From Hyposmocoma kahamanoa (lineage: Eukaryota; Arthropoda; Insecta; Lepidoptera; Cosmopterigidae): a stretch of 64,000 bases of DNA. Each line of letters begins with the position of its first letter. The first letter of the stretch is position 1. The position numbers and the translations under genes were made by a program. The stretch spans positions 5,473,834-5,537,833 of the forward strand of contig NW_020653391.1 in assembly GCF_003589595.1 (NCBI RefSeq), read 5' to 3'. Below are positions 21,313-36,300 of this stretch, one piece after another. Under the pieces are notes generated by a model. The model had not been told where the DNA came from and did no database searches. It worked only from the letters and a program-made list of their open reading frames with translations.

Positions 21313-24300
21313 CTAGAAATAAAGATAAAATATAATAATAATAAATGTGCCGTCGGCCGAACAGTCGCACAAATGACCTCAATCTCATCTCGGTCTGAAG
21401 TCGGTACCTAGTTGTGACATTTAATATCAATGCTCTTGCTGTCATTAGAAGAAATTAATTATTGAAAATTCTTCAGCATTAAGAGAGGATACAAGTCGTT
21501 ATATGGTAAAGCACAAACATTTCAAAATACTTACATGTAGTGACGACGCTTTTTGCTTCTACTTTAACCTCACTTGTCTGCTCTTTCTTTTCTCCTATAC
21601 TTGTCTCAGGAAGTTGTTCACTCTGAGAGTTTTTAGAGTCATCTGCCGGAGGCGGTCCTGTCTCTGAAATGTAAATTACATTTACATTTTATCGTTTATG
21701 ATCTACATAATGATTTATTTTGATGAGAATCTAGCACGAATTTTAAAATGCAGTTAAGTTTTTGTTTATTGTATAATCTGGGTTTTTAAATATATTTTCC
21801 GAAAAATCCCAAAATGGGATACATAGAAACAATGATTCATATAATCAGAAGTACGTTACAAAACGTAATTTGTGTTCTAATTTGCATTTAACTTAACCTG
21901 TGATTGAATATATGTATTTAACCCACTTCCAGATTTACATAAAGGCATAATTTTATTTCAAATAAATATTCTACACTATACAAGCAATATTACAACAATT
22001 GATAATTACCTCTCTTAATTCTATTCCTGTTGGCAACAGAACACATAGCGACTTTGCCGTCCAAGGAACATTGGCACGTATTGCAACCCATCTTGAACTT
22101 GGTGCCTGGGACACATTCCTGATCTGGGCTTGTTGCCTCTGAAAGAATATAATGCAAATTGTATTTTACAAAAAAAAAGCAGGAGACATAACACTCGATT
22201 CATTACAATATCGACAATAATAAATTAAAATGTATAACTGAATACTCTGAGTACACAGAGTTGATCGATATACTTCTTTTAAAAGTGAATAACGTTTTGA
22301 TTACAACTAAAGCAACACTGTTTTACGCAGCAACCCATAAATCGAGACTCAGGTGACAACAACAGACTGCGTCAAGCTACATTAAATTACTTAGGTGCCT
22401 ATTAGAGCTTTCAGCCTCGCTACATATCAGCAGCGTCCCGGGTAAAAAAGTCGAGACTCTGTGCTGGCCCTGTACTCTCGTTCTCCGTCTGAAACAATTA
22501 CTGTAAAATGAGTAATACTCGACCAAATGAAAAGTCGCATGACGCGAATGACGATTCATCTTTGGCAATGTCTTTTATTTTCGTTGAGATTACTCAACCG
22601 AAACAATTACTCCCGCGGAGAACGGGAGCAGACCTCCAGTCTCAGACTAATTCACTTCTGAAATATGTAGTCTAAGAGGTTTCGATACTCATAGGCTAGG
22701 CGTTTACACAGTTAGAACATTGGATTTTAATCAAATTATTAGCCGTAGCGCCATCTATGAGCAATCTATGATATTTCGTCACCCAGTTAGATCACCTTTA
22801 CAGCTACCAGCCCCAACTGGAGATGTCGCTATTCATTGTATATAATTTTTTACTGAATTGATATTCAATTGTTTTATGTGAAATGACTCCACTAGTTTGT
22901 TATAATTATTAATACAAAGATCGAACACTCAAAAAACGCTACGGCTAAAAAGTCGTTGAAAAACCAAATACAAAGTTACGACGCAAGCACTTAGAAAAAT
23001 TCGTGAGGTCCGCTGGTTCGTTCCGTGACTTAGTTGGCACGGAACTAAATAAGAAAAATATAAGAAAAAGTAGCGTCTGGCACGGTATGCTAGAAGACGT
23101 CGGTTCGAATCCGGCTGGATCGAAGGATTTTTTCTGAATGTTCGATAATTATATCAAATTATAAAATCAAAAATTCTATTATATTTTCTTAGATTATATA
23201 TATACTCAGTTCCATTCTACAGTGTTATGTCCATGTAACCAGACTAAAAAATGACTATTGGTTAGTAGATTTTGTTATACTGTTTAATGGGGCGATTTTA
23301 ATCTGAAAAGTCTCGATATTCTCGAAACTCAGTCTCAAGTGTCGAAAACGTCAAAAAATAGTCGAGACTCGAAATTTAGAAATTTTCGACACCCCTATTC
23401 CCGAAACTAGAGTTTTCATCTCGATACGTATCGGTACTAGAGTAGCGATACGTATCTATTTTAGAACAGTTTGATCAACTGCTAACCTCTTCTAGTTCTA
23501 GTCTCAGCTTGATTGTTATTGTTGAGTTGGTAGCAGTCGATCCTGGTGCAGGAGAAGTCCAGCCCAGCCGGGTCGCAGAGGCATTTGTTGCAGTCCATGC
23601 GAAACTCTTGGTTCGGGAGGCAGTTCTTTTTTGATCCGGCTTGTTCGTTCTGCAAAAAACGAGTATATGCGAAACAAGAATTTTCCTGAATAAAATCTTA
23701 TTGAATGTATATTTCCTGGTGATATGGTGGTGTGTAACATGGTGATATAGTGATATAGATACTGCTACTGTGTGTTAAAAACGTATAATATTTTTCAAAA
23801 TATTTTACCTTGGAATTTCTGGTCTTCCGTGACAATGTAGACTTCTGAAAAGAGACAAATAACGTAAGATTGATTATGTGGATTATATTATTTGAAATAC
23901 AATTTATATATCAAATATCTATATCAAATACAATCTCAGTGCAGAGTACTACAAAAACTGACCTCAAAAGTCATTCATCCCCTATTTTGCCACCCTTAGA
24001 GGCGGAATATTTTCTTCAAGTTTAATTGGACCACTACTGAGGTACCCTCCTTCCACCAAAAAAATAACCACCAATATCAATGCCGGAGTTATGACGTCAC
24101 ATACATACAAAAAAAAATCGAATCGAAAACCTCCTCCTTTTTTGAAGTCGATAAAAAACTAAAATTAAACTAAATGGTATATTTACAACTATGATAATAA
24201 TGTAATATGTGCCACACACCCACACCAATTGCCTGGTCTCAAACCAGGGAATTCCCTGCACTATAAGGTCCAGAGCAACGGAATGCACTCTGGAGCACTT

Positions 24301-27300
24301 CCCGAAACACCCAGACCTGAACCAAATTAGAATAGGAAATGAAACTATTTTTCCGGATTGAAATCGCGTATATTTGTTTTTTCATTTCCTATGTGTAACA
24401 ATCGCGAAAACCTAAGAACTCAATTTAGAATAGTTCATTTCCCAAATTAGTCCTACCGGGACTCGAACCCGGGACCTCCACAGCCAGCGCCTACAATGTA
24501 AACCATTAGACCACCGAGGTCGTCGTCGTCGTGTAAAAAAATATTACTTTCAATTTATTGCATCATAATCATCCTCAGCCCGACTTCACCCACTTATGGG
24601 AATAATCCATCCGTAATTTGTGCAGTTCACCACGATCTTGCACTAGCCTCACCCATCGATCTATTAATCGATATTAAATATAACTAATAAAGCTTGCTTA
24701 TTGTACACAAGTAATACAGAAAAATGTGAGGAACTTGTGTCTAAGAAAATGTGAAATGGTACATTTGAACGAGGATGTTAAAACCACCAACAGCCACCAG
24801 AGAAAAAAAAACAGAAAACTACAAATAAATCAAATCTTGCCACCGAGAAGAAAAGATCGTAGATCAACAAGAAGACAAAGCAAAAGAAAAGTCCAAGACA
24901 ACACGCATCAAATCTATCAAAGATACTAACAGCTTTTTTCTGAAGCAGTTTTAAAGGAGAGACTTATGTGGAAAATTTGATGTTACCATTTCAATATAGC
25001 GAAACTATTAAATGATAGCATATCCCAGCACCATTTCTGCAAAAAGCAATTGAGTGGCCTTAGCATCGAGTATATAACCAGAAACAGGGACGAAATAAAG
25101 GCCATTCATCCCTGACAACTCATCAGGTAAATGGACCTTATCACTTTTAAATATCAACTCGTTTGCGCTGAAATCACAAATTAGAAAACTTAAATGGTAC
25201 AGCACCAACAACTGACCTGTGTGTACGTCTCCGTATATTCCAAAAATATTCTGTATTTATTGTAATAAAGATAATATATTTAACAATGGGAGCTATTCCA
25301 TTCGGTAGTGTGGGAAAAACAGTTAAACGTCTAATTACAACATTAACGGAATCACATTTCATCGGTAATAAAATATTAAATATGTAATTTTGCAATTTTC
25401 GTCCATTATAGCAAACCTCAAGTTAAACTGGTCGTTTTGAAGTGAAACAATTGACGACATCCGTCAATTGTTTCGAATTCAGGCTGACCAATCGGAGCGC
25501 AATTGTCACAGTAAGGATTTGGCAGAATACTTTTCAAACAAATTAAATGACATTTCGTCTCTGTTTCTGGTTACATACTCGATGGGCCTAAAATACCTGA
25601 ACATAAAATGAATAAAATGTATATATTTATACAAACCTTCACTAGTTCGTCAACTGGTTCTATACAGGCTCGACGTGTGCAAGAAAAAGACTTTCCATCG
25701 GGGTTACACCGACACATGTTGCAATCCAATTCAAACACTTCATCCGGGCGACATTCACGCTCTATTATGCGGAGCTCCTGAGTTCCATAGATGTAGTACA
25801 AATAACGAAAATAATAATAAATAACCCATGGTAATGATATGCCACTTAATATATTTGATTGAAAAACCACACCGTATTTACCGCATATAGTATTGCTCTA
25901 TTATATAGTATTACATACTACAGCGTTATTTGTAATATACTCACAACCTCGCAGGACCATATTAGTCATGTAAATAATAATTTTTGTTCCACGACTTTTT
26001 ACAAAACATTTTAGTTGTTTTTTGTTATGATATCAAGTGATGGAACGAACAAGTCGTGGTGGTAAGCGACACGCCTCTCTGTACACTCAGAGCTTTAAGT
26101 CGCAAAGATCTGAGGGGCACTGCCACTGCGCCCGCCACACTGAGACATAAGTTGACGAGTACCATGCGCCTGTAATTTCACCTTACCCTTCAAAACCGGA
26201 ACGTAATAATGCTCACGTTACTGCTTGGCGGCAGAACTTTTTGTATTGTAAATAGTTAAGATGGCAGTACTTCCCTGGACCAACGCTTTCAATTCTTTCT
26301 TCTTTCAACTCTGTTGCACTATGATACTTTTTTAATCTATATTTGGCAGTAAGATAGTAAGTTCAAACGTGCAACCGTTAAGCGTCCTCCCTGAGGATTT
26401 CTTTCGTTACCGCAAAAAATTAAAACCTGATCACCTGGTTAGAGGGATCTATTTAAATATTCTATCTGTTATGGACAGACGTGTAGCTTACCATCAGGCG
26501 CACGACTTGTTTTTCCCGTCACTTGATATTATTTAAAAAAAACTAGTCCAAGAATGACCGTATATGCGAATGTGTGCGTACGTGCACACATACAAGCCGC
26601 GCTGCGACTGTATGGAGTTACTATACTTGTACTATGCCTAAAAGATATTATACTGAGCCTAAACCCTCTCCTTTGAGGAGACCCGTGCCGCGTAAATATG
26701 ATTGAGGAAAACGTTAGCAAATTTATTCGTCTTGATTTCCCATAAACAAGTCAAGACTTTACATTACTGTTTACGTATCAATTAATTAGTAAACAATAAT
26801 ACAAAGAACTAGCAAACGTCACAAACTGCATAAAATAGATGATATTAAGTCCCCGCGGTAGAGTTCTTAAAATGCTGGCAGCGTTTTCATTCTTTATGGA
26901 TATTATGCTAACACCGTGCCAGCCTTTGATATTATAAAAAAAATAAAAAATAAGTTTTATTTTTGTATGAAAGTAAAATTTGATAAATTATTGAAAGTCT
27001 TGGAACAAAAATTGTTGTTTCCATGTTAGCAATATAGTCCTGCCATATTGTTAACGGACTTCAAAAAAAGAAGGTTTTCATTTCGACTGTATTTTTTTGT
27101 GTGTGTGTTACGCGATAACTCCGAATCATATGTGAACCAATTTAGATGGTTTTTTTTCTTTAAAAGACGGTACTCAGAAGTAGGCCCATTTAAATTTGAA
27201 GAAAATATTCCATATCTTAGGGTGACAAACAAAGGAATTAACGACTTTTGAGGTCGGTTTTTTAGTAGGTACTCTGTACTGAGATTATGAGTATTGTACA

Positions 27301-30300
27301 AATAACGCTGTATCCACGTATAAATGAAAGCGATTAAAGGGCGCCATTGCCGTACCTAATTAAGCACGCCTACGTAAGAGAGCGGTTAAAGAATTATCTT
27401 ACGACGAAGAAAATTCCAAAATAAATCCCAAAACTGAATACTGAAGCAGACATACCAACAAGGAAACAATTCTGCAAGAGAGACTAAACAATCAACTATG
27501 ATAAAACAAATAAGCCTCATTTACAACAGTTAGCAATACAACAAGAACGTCCACCATTCCGCATACCAGCAGATAGCAAAGTTATAAAAGCATTAATTCG
27601 TAACGAATCACCTCAAGTTTTACTTCTCCAGTCCCATCCTCATCTGGGAATTCTGGAACGCAAACTTTCCTCGTACAGAAGAAACTGGTTCCATCTTCGT
27701 TACACCAACAAGTATTGCAGTCTTTAATGAACATTCTGTTTGCCACACAGACGATCTTTTTTGTTACATTTGTAGGTGACTTTGTTGCCTTGAAAGATGG
27801 GTTGGAAATAAAAGTATGATAGAACATGTCCAGTTGAGTCTTAAATATTAGATGTAATGGTTATGACAAACATAAAAAACATGATATTTAAAGAAATAAT
27901 GAAAGAAAACAATACAAATCCAAAGGCGACTATGAAATTTGGTGAAAATAATGATGAATAAAATACACCAAAACATTAATAACTTTAATCAAAAATAAGA
28001 CTTATTGAACAAACACATCTCATTCATAATTTCTTATTCAAGTTTCGATTTTCGAATGGAGCGGTTACTATATACGGACAGCATGGTTTGACTTCTGCGA
28101 TTCACTTCGGTTAGAAGCTTTGTCCTTTGTGTACGGTATTATTGGTTTCATATCCTGAAATGTTACAGTTATTTTAGATATTAACCAAATTAATGCATAT
28201 ATCACTACTTGTTGTGACGAAAAATTAGAAATCAGCAGGCTCGAGTTATACACACAATTTTTTACTCAAAATGACAAAGAATGGCATCCAAATTTTCTTA
28301 TTAAATTAGGGTTTCGAAGGCTCCAGCCGTCTTCAAGGTCACACCCTGAACTTGATTTTATTTTTTATTTTGTTTTCATTACTTTTAGAGAACTTACAGC
28401 TAGGTAACATTAACATAATGGTAAGTATAATACACGCCTGACAGATATGCTGAGGGCTAATTAAAAATTTCCACAAATAACTTCTTTACAATTATAGAAA
28501 CATGGTATGAAGTAAGTAGACGATTTAAAAAAATATAATAAATATAAATATCGAAATTAAATACGTAAAACAGTTAGAGTAGAAAAACGTACCACTGAGA
28601 AAGCGTTTTAGCTTACTTGTACTGGTGTTGAACAAGTCTACCTCACTATATTTATTAAATAAGGAGTTACATGAGCGAAACGCTCTATTTATAAATGCAT
28701 TTTGCCTGCAATTTGTCCTACCTATAGGAACGTAAAGGGTGATAGGATTTCTCAGTGCAACCGTGCTTGCTTTAAGGTTACATATTTGTGTGTATTAACA
28801 ATACAAATACAATGCTTTATTTCTCTCAGAAAGGTCTATAAGTAGTTACATTTCACGTATACAAGTTCCTTAGTGACAGTTGGAGTCTGTACTAGGTTAG
28901 AGACCTGTGTTACAGATCACCACGCTCACTCCCTCTAGGTCTATAAAGAGCGTAACATTATTTAAAAAATGTTTGATCATATTACAAAATAAAGCGTAGC
29001 ATAACAAGAAACAATGTATGTGTGTTCGTGTGTGAGTGCGTGCGCGCGCGAATGTGTGTGCGTGAGCGAATATTCGTGAGTATGTGTGCGGGCGTGTGTG
29101 TGCGCGCGCGTTTGTGTGCGTGTGATTACGCTAAATATATTTAATAACTTTCTTGCAATCACCTACTAACTGAATTTTAAAAAATCATCAAGTACCTTTA
29201 GCTCATGGAAAATCTCAACATCTTCAGGCAACGGACAAGGCTTATTGGTGCAAGAGTAATCAGTGCCGTACGGGTTGCAATGGCAAGTGTTGCATCCAAT
29301 GTAAAACGTACTACGAGGTTTGCATACTGAATGTTGTTCAATGTGGTCTACACCCTGAAAAAAAAAAAACACCAACTCCGATAATAAAGGGCGAAGTCGT
29401 AAATCCATTACTGTGGGTACCACTTTAAAATTGCGGAAAAACCAGTTGTTACTCTTTGGTCGTGTCGTACACAAATATGAGTTATTGTCGACGTTAAAAT
29501 GGCTACGGAATTTCAGAATTGGTTAGGATGGGCTTCAAATACCTGTGAAAATTCTCATGTACTATTATATTTGACAACTTCGGTCGAGTGGTTTGTATAC
29601 CGGTTCACATGGTGTCGCCATGTTGCCCCTGAAGTCCCGGGTTCGATCCCCGGCTGGGTCAATGTAGGAAAATAACTTTTCTATAATGTCTCCGGTCTGG
29701 GTGTGTGTGGTAACGTTGTTTCCGATTTCCAATACTTTGGGATCAGAGCAACATGTGATTTTGTCTAATATTTATTTATTTACTATTTTTAGTCAAGGGC
29801 TGGAGAGGATTTCGCCCAGCAATAGACTATTACAGACTGTGAATGTGGATATGATTATTTATAACACTAATCCTAAATAACAGGAATTTAAAAAAGGGAA
29901 AAGGGCAATTGCTTCTTGAATTATCCGCTATAACGTTACTAAATTTAAAACTCCAGAATTTAATTTGGGATTTCGGTTGATTAAAAAGGGTTGATCTCAT
30001 CCTCTTACCTCGTTTTCTATAAATACTTCAACTTCTTTATTTTTATCTCCATCCATGCATTCATTTTGAGTACATGTGTAACTCTGTCCATCTGCGGCGC
30101 ATTTACATTGATTACATTCCGACTGAAACTCTTGAGAAGGCTTGCAAACGGATCTTTTCAATACATTATGTTCTTCTTCCAATTTCACGTCATCTTGTTC
30201 AGCAGCTTCTAGGTGGTTAAAATCATGATCGTCAATATAGTGATCTTCGAAATCGTAATTTTCTTCGAATATAGGATTGTGTTCTTCAATTTCTGTGTAC

Positions 30301-33300
30301 GTTTCTTTTGTATGTTTGTATTTAGGCGGTTGATTATCGTTGCCATGTTTTTGAATAATAAAAGGGTTTCGAAGTACCTGAAATTATATATAAACGTTAC
30401 AATTTTTTACGTTTTCAAGCAATATATCGTGATAAAGGGCCATGATCCTTGATTATAAATTCTGAATATACTAAAGTTAGAAAAACTCAAGTCAGCGTAA
30501 GTTAGTACTTAAATAAAAGCCCAATACTTTTAGTAGAAAAAATTCAAAAGAAAATGTACTCACCTCGTTAAAAAGTGCATACCATCAACCACATTTTGTG
30601 AATTTATTCACTTATTTATTTTCAGTGCAGGGTGTCCGCTACCAGCGTTTTTGTGCAACAATGTAACCGTAGTGTCATAATGTTGTGAAAATAACACAAG
30701 TTGATAACTTTTTCAAAGAGATATCGTTAGCGGGTGTGGCATTCTGATCATTACAGTGCATAATATTTTGAATAATACGGCGGAAAACTTAGATCTGACA
30801 TCAATTCACAACTGTATACCGATACGGACCGTAAATACGTTTTGCATAGCGGCCTCCACACGCCCCGAATAATATTTACGGTTAATTTGGCGATACCCAG
30901 AAGGCTTCCACATTATTCAGCGCGAAGTATATTTTCGGTTCCAGTATCTCGTACTAATGTGGGGCATTTTTCTCCACTTTACTGTAGCATGAATTAACTC
31001 CTTTAACTAGATAGACGCCGCAAGTACAGCAACACGTAATCACGCGTATTCCATTCAATTAATCGATTCTAAATAGAATAATTTTTGTTCAAGTATTTGT
31101 TGATTACAAGTAGTCATAATATTAATATAGTACAAAAATACTAGAATAAGACAGTTAAGTCCTTTATTTTACTTGTTTTAAAAAAATGTTGATTACTTAA
31201 AAAAAATTAAGACTAATTTTGTAATCGACTTCAGATATTAAAATTATTGTCTTTCCAATAAAATGAGCTCATTATATAACATCTTTTTGTAATAGAAGAT
31301 CTTATCGTTTAACTTAAATAACGAAAACGCACGTCAATATAAGAACTTGCGACTGCCTTAATTAATTTTACTAGATGGTTTTCTGTTGGTAATTGGTCAA
31401 ATTGATGAATGGCAAGACAAATGAAAATGTTACTGCTAACAAAATGTGATAAAATCTTATTAATCAGAAGAGGTTGACTTAATGACGGCCACGTGTGAAA
31501 CTTTTGTGATTTGTTTATTATTTCTCGGATTTGTATCCCTGCTACTCTGCATATTTGGATAGCATCTTAGATGGGATGGAAGACCACACCTTCATCCTCG
31601 AAAGCAACGAACTCATACGTATGAAGTTTGGCAGGTGAGCCAGGTTTTTGTAAAGACAGCGCACTGATAATTCTTTGCATTGTATATTTTTTTGTATTAC
31701 TCCATTGACTTACAAATAAATGGACGACGGGTCTAATACAAAAACCACGAAAAAAATGTCCCAAGTCGACCTATTCGAAATTTAAATTGTTATGTCATCG
31801 CAGTATCTCGTTGTCCGTAGAACAAATGACGACTAAAGCGGAGTGTCGCGCTCTGTATACGATTTTAGCGCCTTACAAGTGCGGACACTTTTTAGCGCGG
31901 ACCCGACGTCCATATAATTGTAAGTCAATGTATTACTCGTACTACATATCCGGTGATGTATGTAATTATTTGCTCACTATATTCGGACATTCGAGGCAAC
32001 GTGCTGCAAAAAATATCCAAATTACAGATACTACTGATAATAGATACTACAAAACTAAAAAAAAAACGAAACGTTATAACGATATAAGAAAAGAGTTATA
32101 GAATATTTTTATAATATTGCTAAGGTCATAATAATTTTCGTCCCTTTCGTCAAAATTGATCAGAATCGAGACAGTGTTGCCTAACGTATACAACACTAAA
32201 TGTTAAATTTGGCTAAAGAAATGTACAAGCGGTGCGGTCGTACCACGAAATTGAATGCATTATACAAAAGTGCGTTCGTTCGATATTCATGGCGTATTAG
32301 CAAAGGATCACAAATATATCGCACCAAGTAAAAGCCGCAATGTATTACAAATTATCACACATACACTCGGTTGCATATTTATCTTCTCGAAATTCATACA
32401 AAACTAAAATAATTGTTTTTAAAATAAATTATGCATCTTCTGATTACAAAATCACTTGCCCGTAGAAGGAAACATCCCTGTTTACCCGTTTACCCATAGC
32501 TATGATGCTTCTGCAGTTTATAAAAGCACAAATATGCATTTTTCGCGTTTTCGACTGGTATTTATCTACGATAACGGTCGGGCGCGTCCTGAAGTGTAGC
32601 AGCGGCAACTAAGTGAATTTCACTTACTTTGGGCACGTGAAGTACGTACACTAGCGGCGTCTATCTCGATATATGTCTGTGTATAACTCAGACGAAATTA
32701 ACATCTTTCACGACTCATTATACAAATTCAAGACAACCGCGTTAAGGCTGCCTTTCCACCGGAGATGTGCAACGTAGTGAGGCGGTGTGCGAGGAAAAAT
32801 CCACCAATAGGATTACTTCATTTTTCTAGCCTCGCTTAGCGCAGCTCTAGTGGAAAAGGTTTAGCGGAGCTAAGTATTTGTACACACAAAATAGCGAGAA
32901 ATGTGTACGAGAGATGCGGGCGAAGAATGTGTGCAAAACGGTGTAGGAAACTAAAGCTAGGTACTTAAAGTATGACACTAACTGACACTGACACATCGCC
33001 ACCCACGGAAGAAAGAAACGAATATTTATGTGGTCTGTGTCGCCACCGCTCATCCCACCACACCGTACCCCGCCCGCGCATAGCTGAAAAGAGTCCGTAA
33101 CGCATCCTCGCACCGCGCCGCTGTACATCGTCTCGCCTAGCTACCTCGCACAGCTTTGGTGGAAAACATCCAACCGTTTCGCAGCGTCGCATCACATCCT
33201 CGCACCGCCTCGCTGCCTCGCACATCTCTGGTGGAAAGGCAGCCTAAGGGTGAAGTCCTCGAAGTTTGGTTCTAGAATCTCTTAGTAGTTTTTCTTTTCT

Positions 33301-36300
33301 TTTTTGTCTTTAGATTATTTTTACTTTTTTTTTTAAATTAAAGTTTTTGATTTTACCTGGCGTAATTGCTGTTTGCGCCTGTAATGGTGTAAGTTTCTTT
33401 ATAAATGTGTTGATGTTGTATTTAAATAAATAATATAGTTTGCTATTACAGATTTTTGTTGAAGCCAATCTAATAAACCTCTTCCTTAATATATTACTAA
33501 AATAACATAGCCTCTGGAATTAAATGACATTATACGTGTTTACTATATTTTACCACACATTCTTATATTCCTCCTGAAAAATTACATAGAAATCATATCG
33601 AAGTATTCACTCTAAGACGACAATATCTGTTTAACTAGTATCATATGCACTGGAATGACAAGCAGATGCATCACGTCCGCTCCTATTCTCGGATATGTCT
33701 TATTTAAATTAGGCTTGGTGGATGTTACCATTCAGTGCAAAAAACAAATGAAACTTGCAAATTAAACTGCTACGTTTAGTTATGTACTAACAATACACCA
33801 AAGTGATAGATAATATTTTGCACTCACCAAGCTTGAATCAGTTTTTCTTAGTTCATTTTCATTTTTCGCATCTACATTCAATCCAAGATCATCTGAAAAA
33901 TAATAATTTTAAGTAATGTTTATATTGCACTATATTTTGTTCAGCGACTTAGTACTCTGGTCCTTAAGGCTGCGTTTCCACCGGAGAAGTGCGAGGTAGC
34001 TAGGCGGTGCGGTGCGACAAAAAAACCCAGCAATAAGATTACTTCATTTTCTTAGCCTCGCTAAGCGCAGCTCTGGTGGAAAGGGGTTAACGGAATAACG
34101 GAGCTAAGTATTTGTACTACAAAAAAGCGAGGATGCGAGGGAGGAATGTGTGAGAGGAACGTGAGCGAGTTCGCTGTCGCCTCCGCTCACCCCGCCATCC
34201 GCACCCCACCCGCACCCCACCCGCACACAGCTGAAAAGAGTCCGCTAGTCAACTTCGCATCGCTCGCTACACACCGTTTCATAGCTTCGTTAAGCAACCT
34301 CGCACCGCCAATCTACCTCGCACATATCTGGTGGATAGTGCAAATCCGCGTATTTAGTATTGGTAATAGGCGCGTATCTGCACCAAACCAAATTTCACAG
34401 GTGAGGGATTTAACGTTATTACTTTGTTATTTCAATGGCTACAGCTTTCATTTTTGCACAGTAGGCGATCATTTATTTTGTCTACGGACTCATAGTACTA
34501 GATTCCCGTAAATCACGCGAATTTGGTTGCCATGACGTTTACGTGGATTTCATTTGGCGACTAAATTACCGAAATGGAGACTCATAATCAAATGCTAATT
34601 AAGTGTAATTGCACTATCGCCGACGAGATCACGATGTGTACTGCCATGATGTTCACTTATTTTTGTGAAATTACTCCACTAGTTTGTTATAATTTATGTA
34701 TAGAATTTAGTATCTATAGAATTATTTGCTGAGATATATGTTCGTAATCTAGGTAATATCATAGTATAATAGAACAATTCCTACACGTTGCTCTGAGCAT
34801 AGGGTTGTCACATTATTTATTTAGTTGTACGCACAGGTTTTACAACCTGTACAACAGTATTCTAGTGCAGTATTAAAATAACTTTTGTCAAATTTTTAGC
34901 GTTTTAAAGCTCTGAGTGGTACTGCAACTGTCATGGAAAGGCGTGTCGCTTAGCACCAGGCGCACGCTTGTTCGTAAAAAAATATCGACTATTAGTGTGT
35001 GATCAGGAAATGCGCTGTGCAACTCAAGTGTACAGCGAGTTCATGCAAATGTGTGCGCGGCAGACGTGCACATACACAATCGCGTTGCTACGTTTGTATG
35101 GATAGCACTACTTGTCTTATTTTATTAAGGTAATATTGCTTTTTATAAATTAGTACTAAACATGTACACTATCAATTTCGTTTGTTTGACAATTGATAGA
35201 TCTATGGGTGAGACGTATAAAATGTGCATACCATTGACGCAAGTTCGTCTAGTGCAGATAGGGTCACCGTTAGATGTGCACCAGCAGTTGTTGCAGCCAT
35301 CGGTCCAGCGTGACTCAGGAGCGCAGGTCTTTTGATACACTGTAAACGTGATAATACAATGTTTTACAGTAACGTTCATAATCTAGCTGGAGGATCCGAA
35401 AGAATCAGGAACTGGTGGCATCAGATTTGAGTCCAAAATCATCGAAGAAAACTTCGCAAGAATCTGTTGGCTCGGACACCTCGAAAGGATGCCAACTCAT
35501 ACGAGCATAGCGACCTACCGATCGACGACCGGTAAGTCGGCCCAAATACCAACAGACGGGCGAAATGGAGAAACACCTCCGCGCCCTACGCCCAGGAAAC
35601 CGGGAGGAGATCGCACAACATAGGGCGCGCTGGCGACATCTCTTATCGGAGACCAAGGCCTAGAATCTTATCGGGTCACTGATCCAGCGGAGTAAGTGGA
35701 AAAATCAAAGTGTAAATCGATACCTCCAACGTTATTGTAAGTCAAAATACCATTTTTTTACTTTTTAAATTAAAATAAATTACACTTTTTTACGCGTATT
35801 ATAAGTTCCATATTTAATAGTAAAGAAATCCCTAACATTATGTTGACATTCAAACATGCAACCTACAATATACATAAAAAAAGTTAATAAGATTTCGAAG
35901 ACTCGGTAACTGGACCCATGGCTCAGATGGTTAGAGCAGTGCTAAGGTGTAGAATGGACGTGGGTTCAAGTTCCACCGGGTCGACGAAATTTTTCTGTGT
36001 TCGATCTTTGGTATTTTGAGTTACAACAACTTAAGTGGGAGTTATCGAAATATTGTATCATGAAAGTCTTTACACACTTTCTCAACACAACCTTGCAAAT
36101 GTCAATTATAAACAAAGACTAAAATTTTAGTTAACAATGTTAACTAAATTTAGTCTTTGATTTGATGGACTAGCAACTTTTCAAACAACTCTCCATCTAG
36201 ACTTTCCAAAATGTATTCAAAAGGCTTACCATTGTCCTCTCCACAATACTTCTTACTGCAGAAGCTCCTGCCGTCAATGCAGCTGCAATTGTTGCATTGA

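Larger units (their letters stand above)
25912..27058. mobile_element. Family T element, about 1.15 kb, nested repeats
   Basis: Inverted arms at 25912-26000 and 26995-27058 (ACAACCTCGCAGGACCATATT and its inverted counterpart). Encloses repeat R copies and part of a segment shared with 58.5-59.0 kb. Confidence 0.5.

Noticed and set aside
24443..24530. tRNA gene on the minus strand
   Set aside because: A and B boxes are present, but stems pair imperfectly and it lies in repeat DNA; treated as a SINE head.
25008..25170. Extra gene A exon after the acceptor at about 25171
   Set aside because: The phase-0 frame needed by its neighbours stops after six codons, and the segment overlaps an inverted repeat.
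34146..34511. 121-residue plus-strand ORF
   Set aside because: Covers the GC-rich PIF-type MITE and its flank; composition artefact.
35917..35997. Functional tRNA gene on the plus strand
   Set aside because: The acceptor stem does not close well and the flank matches SINE S1.
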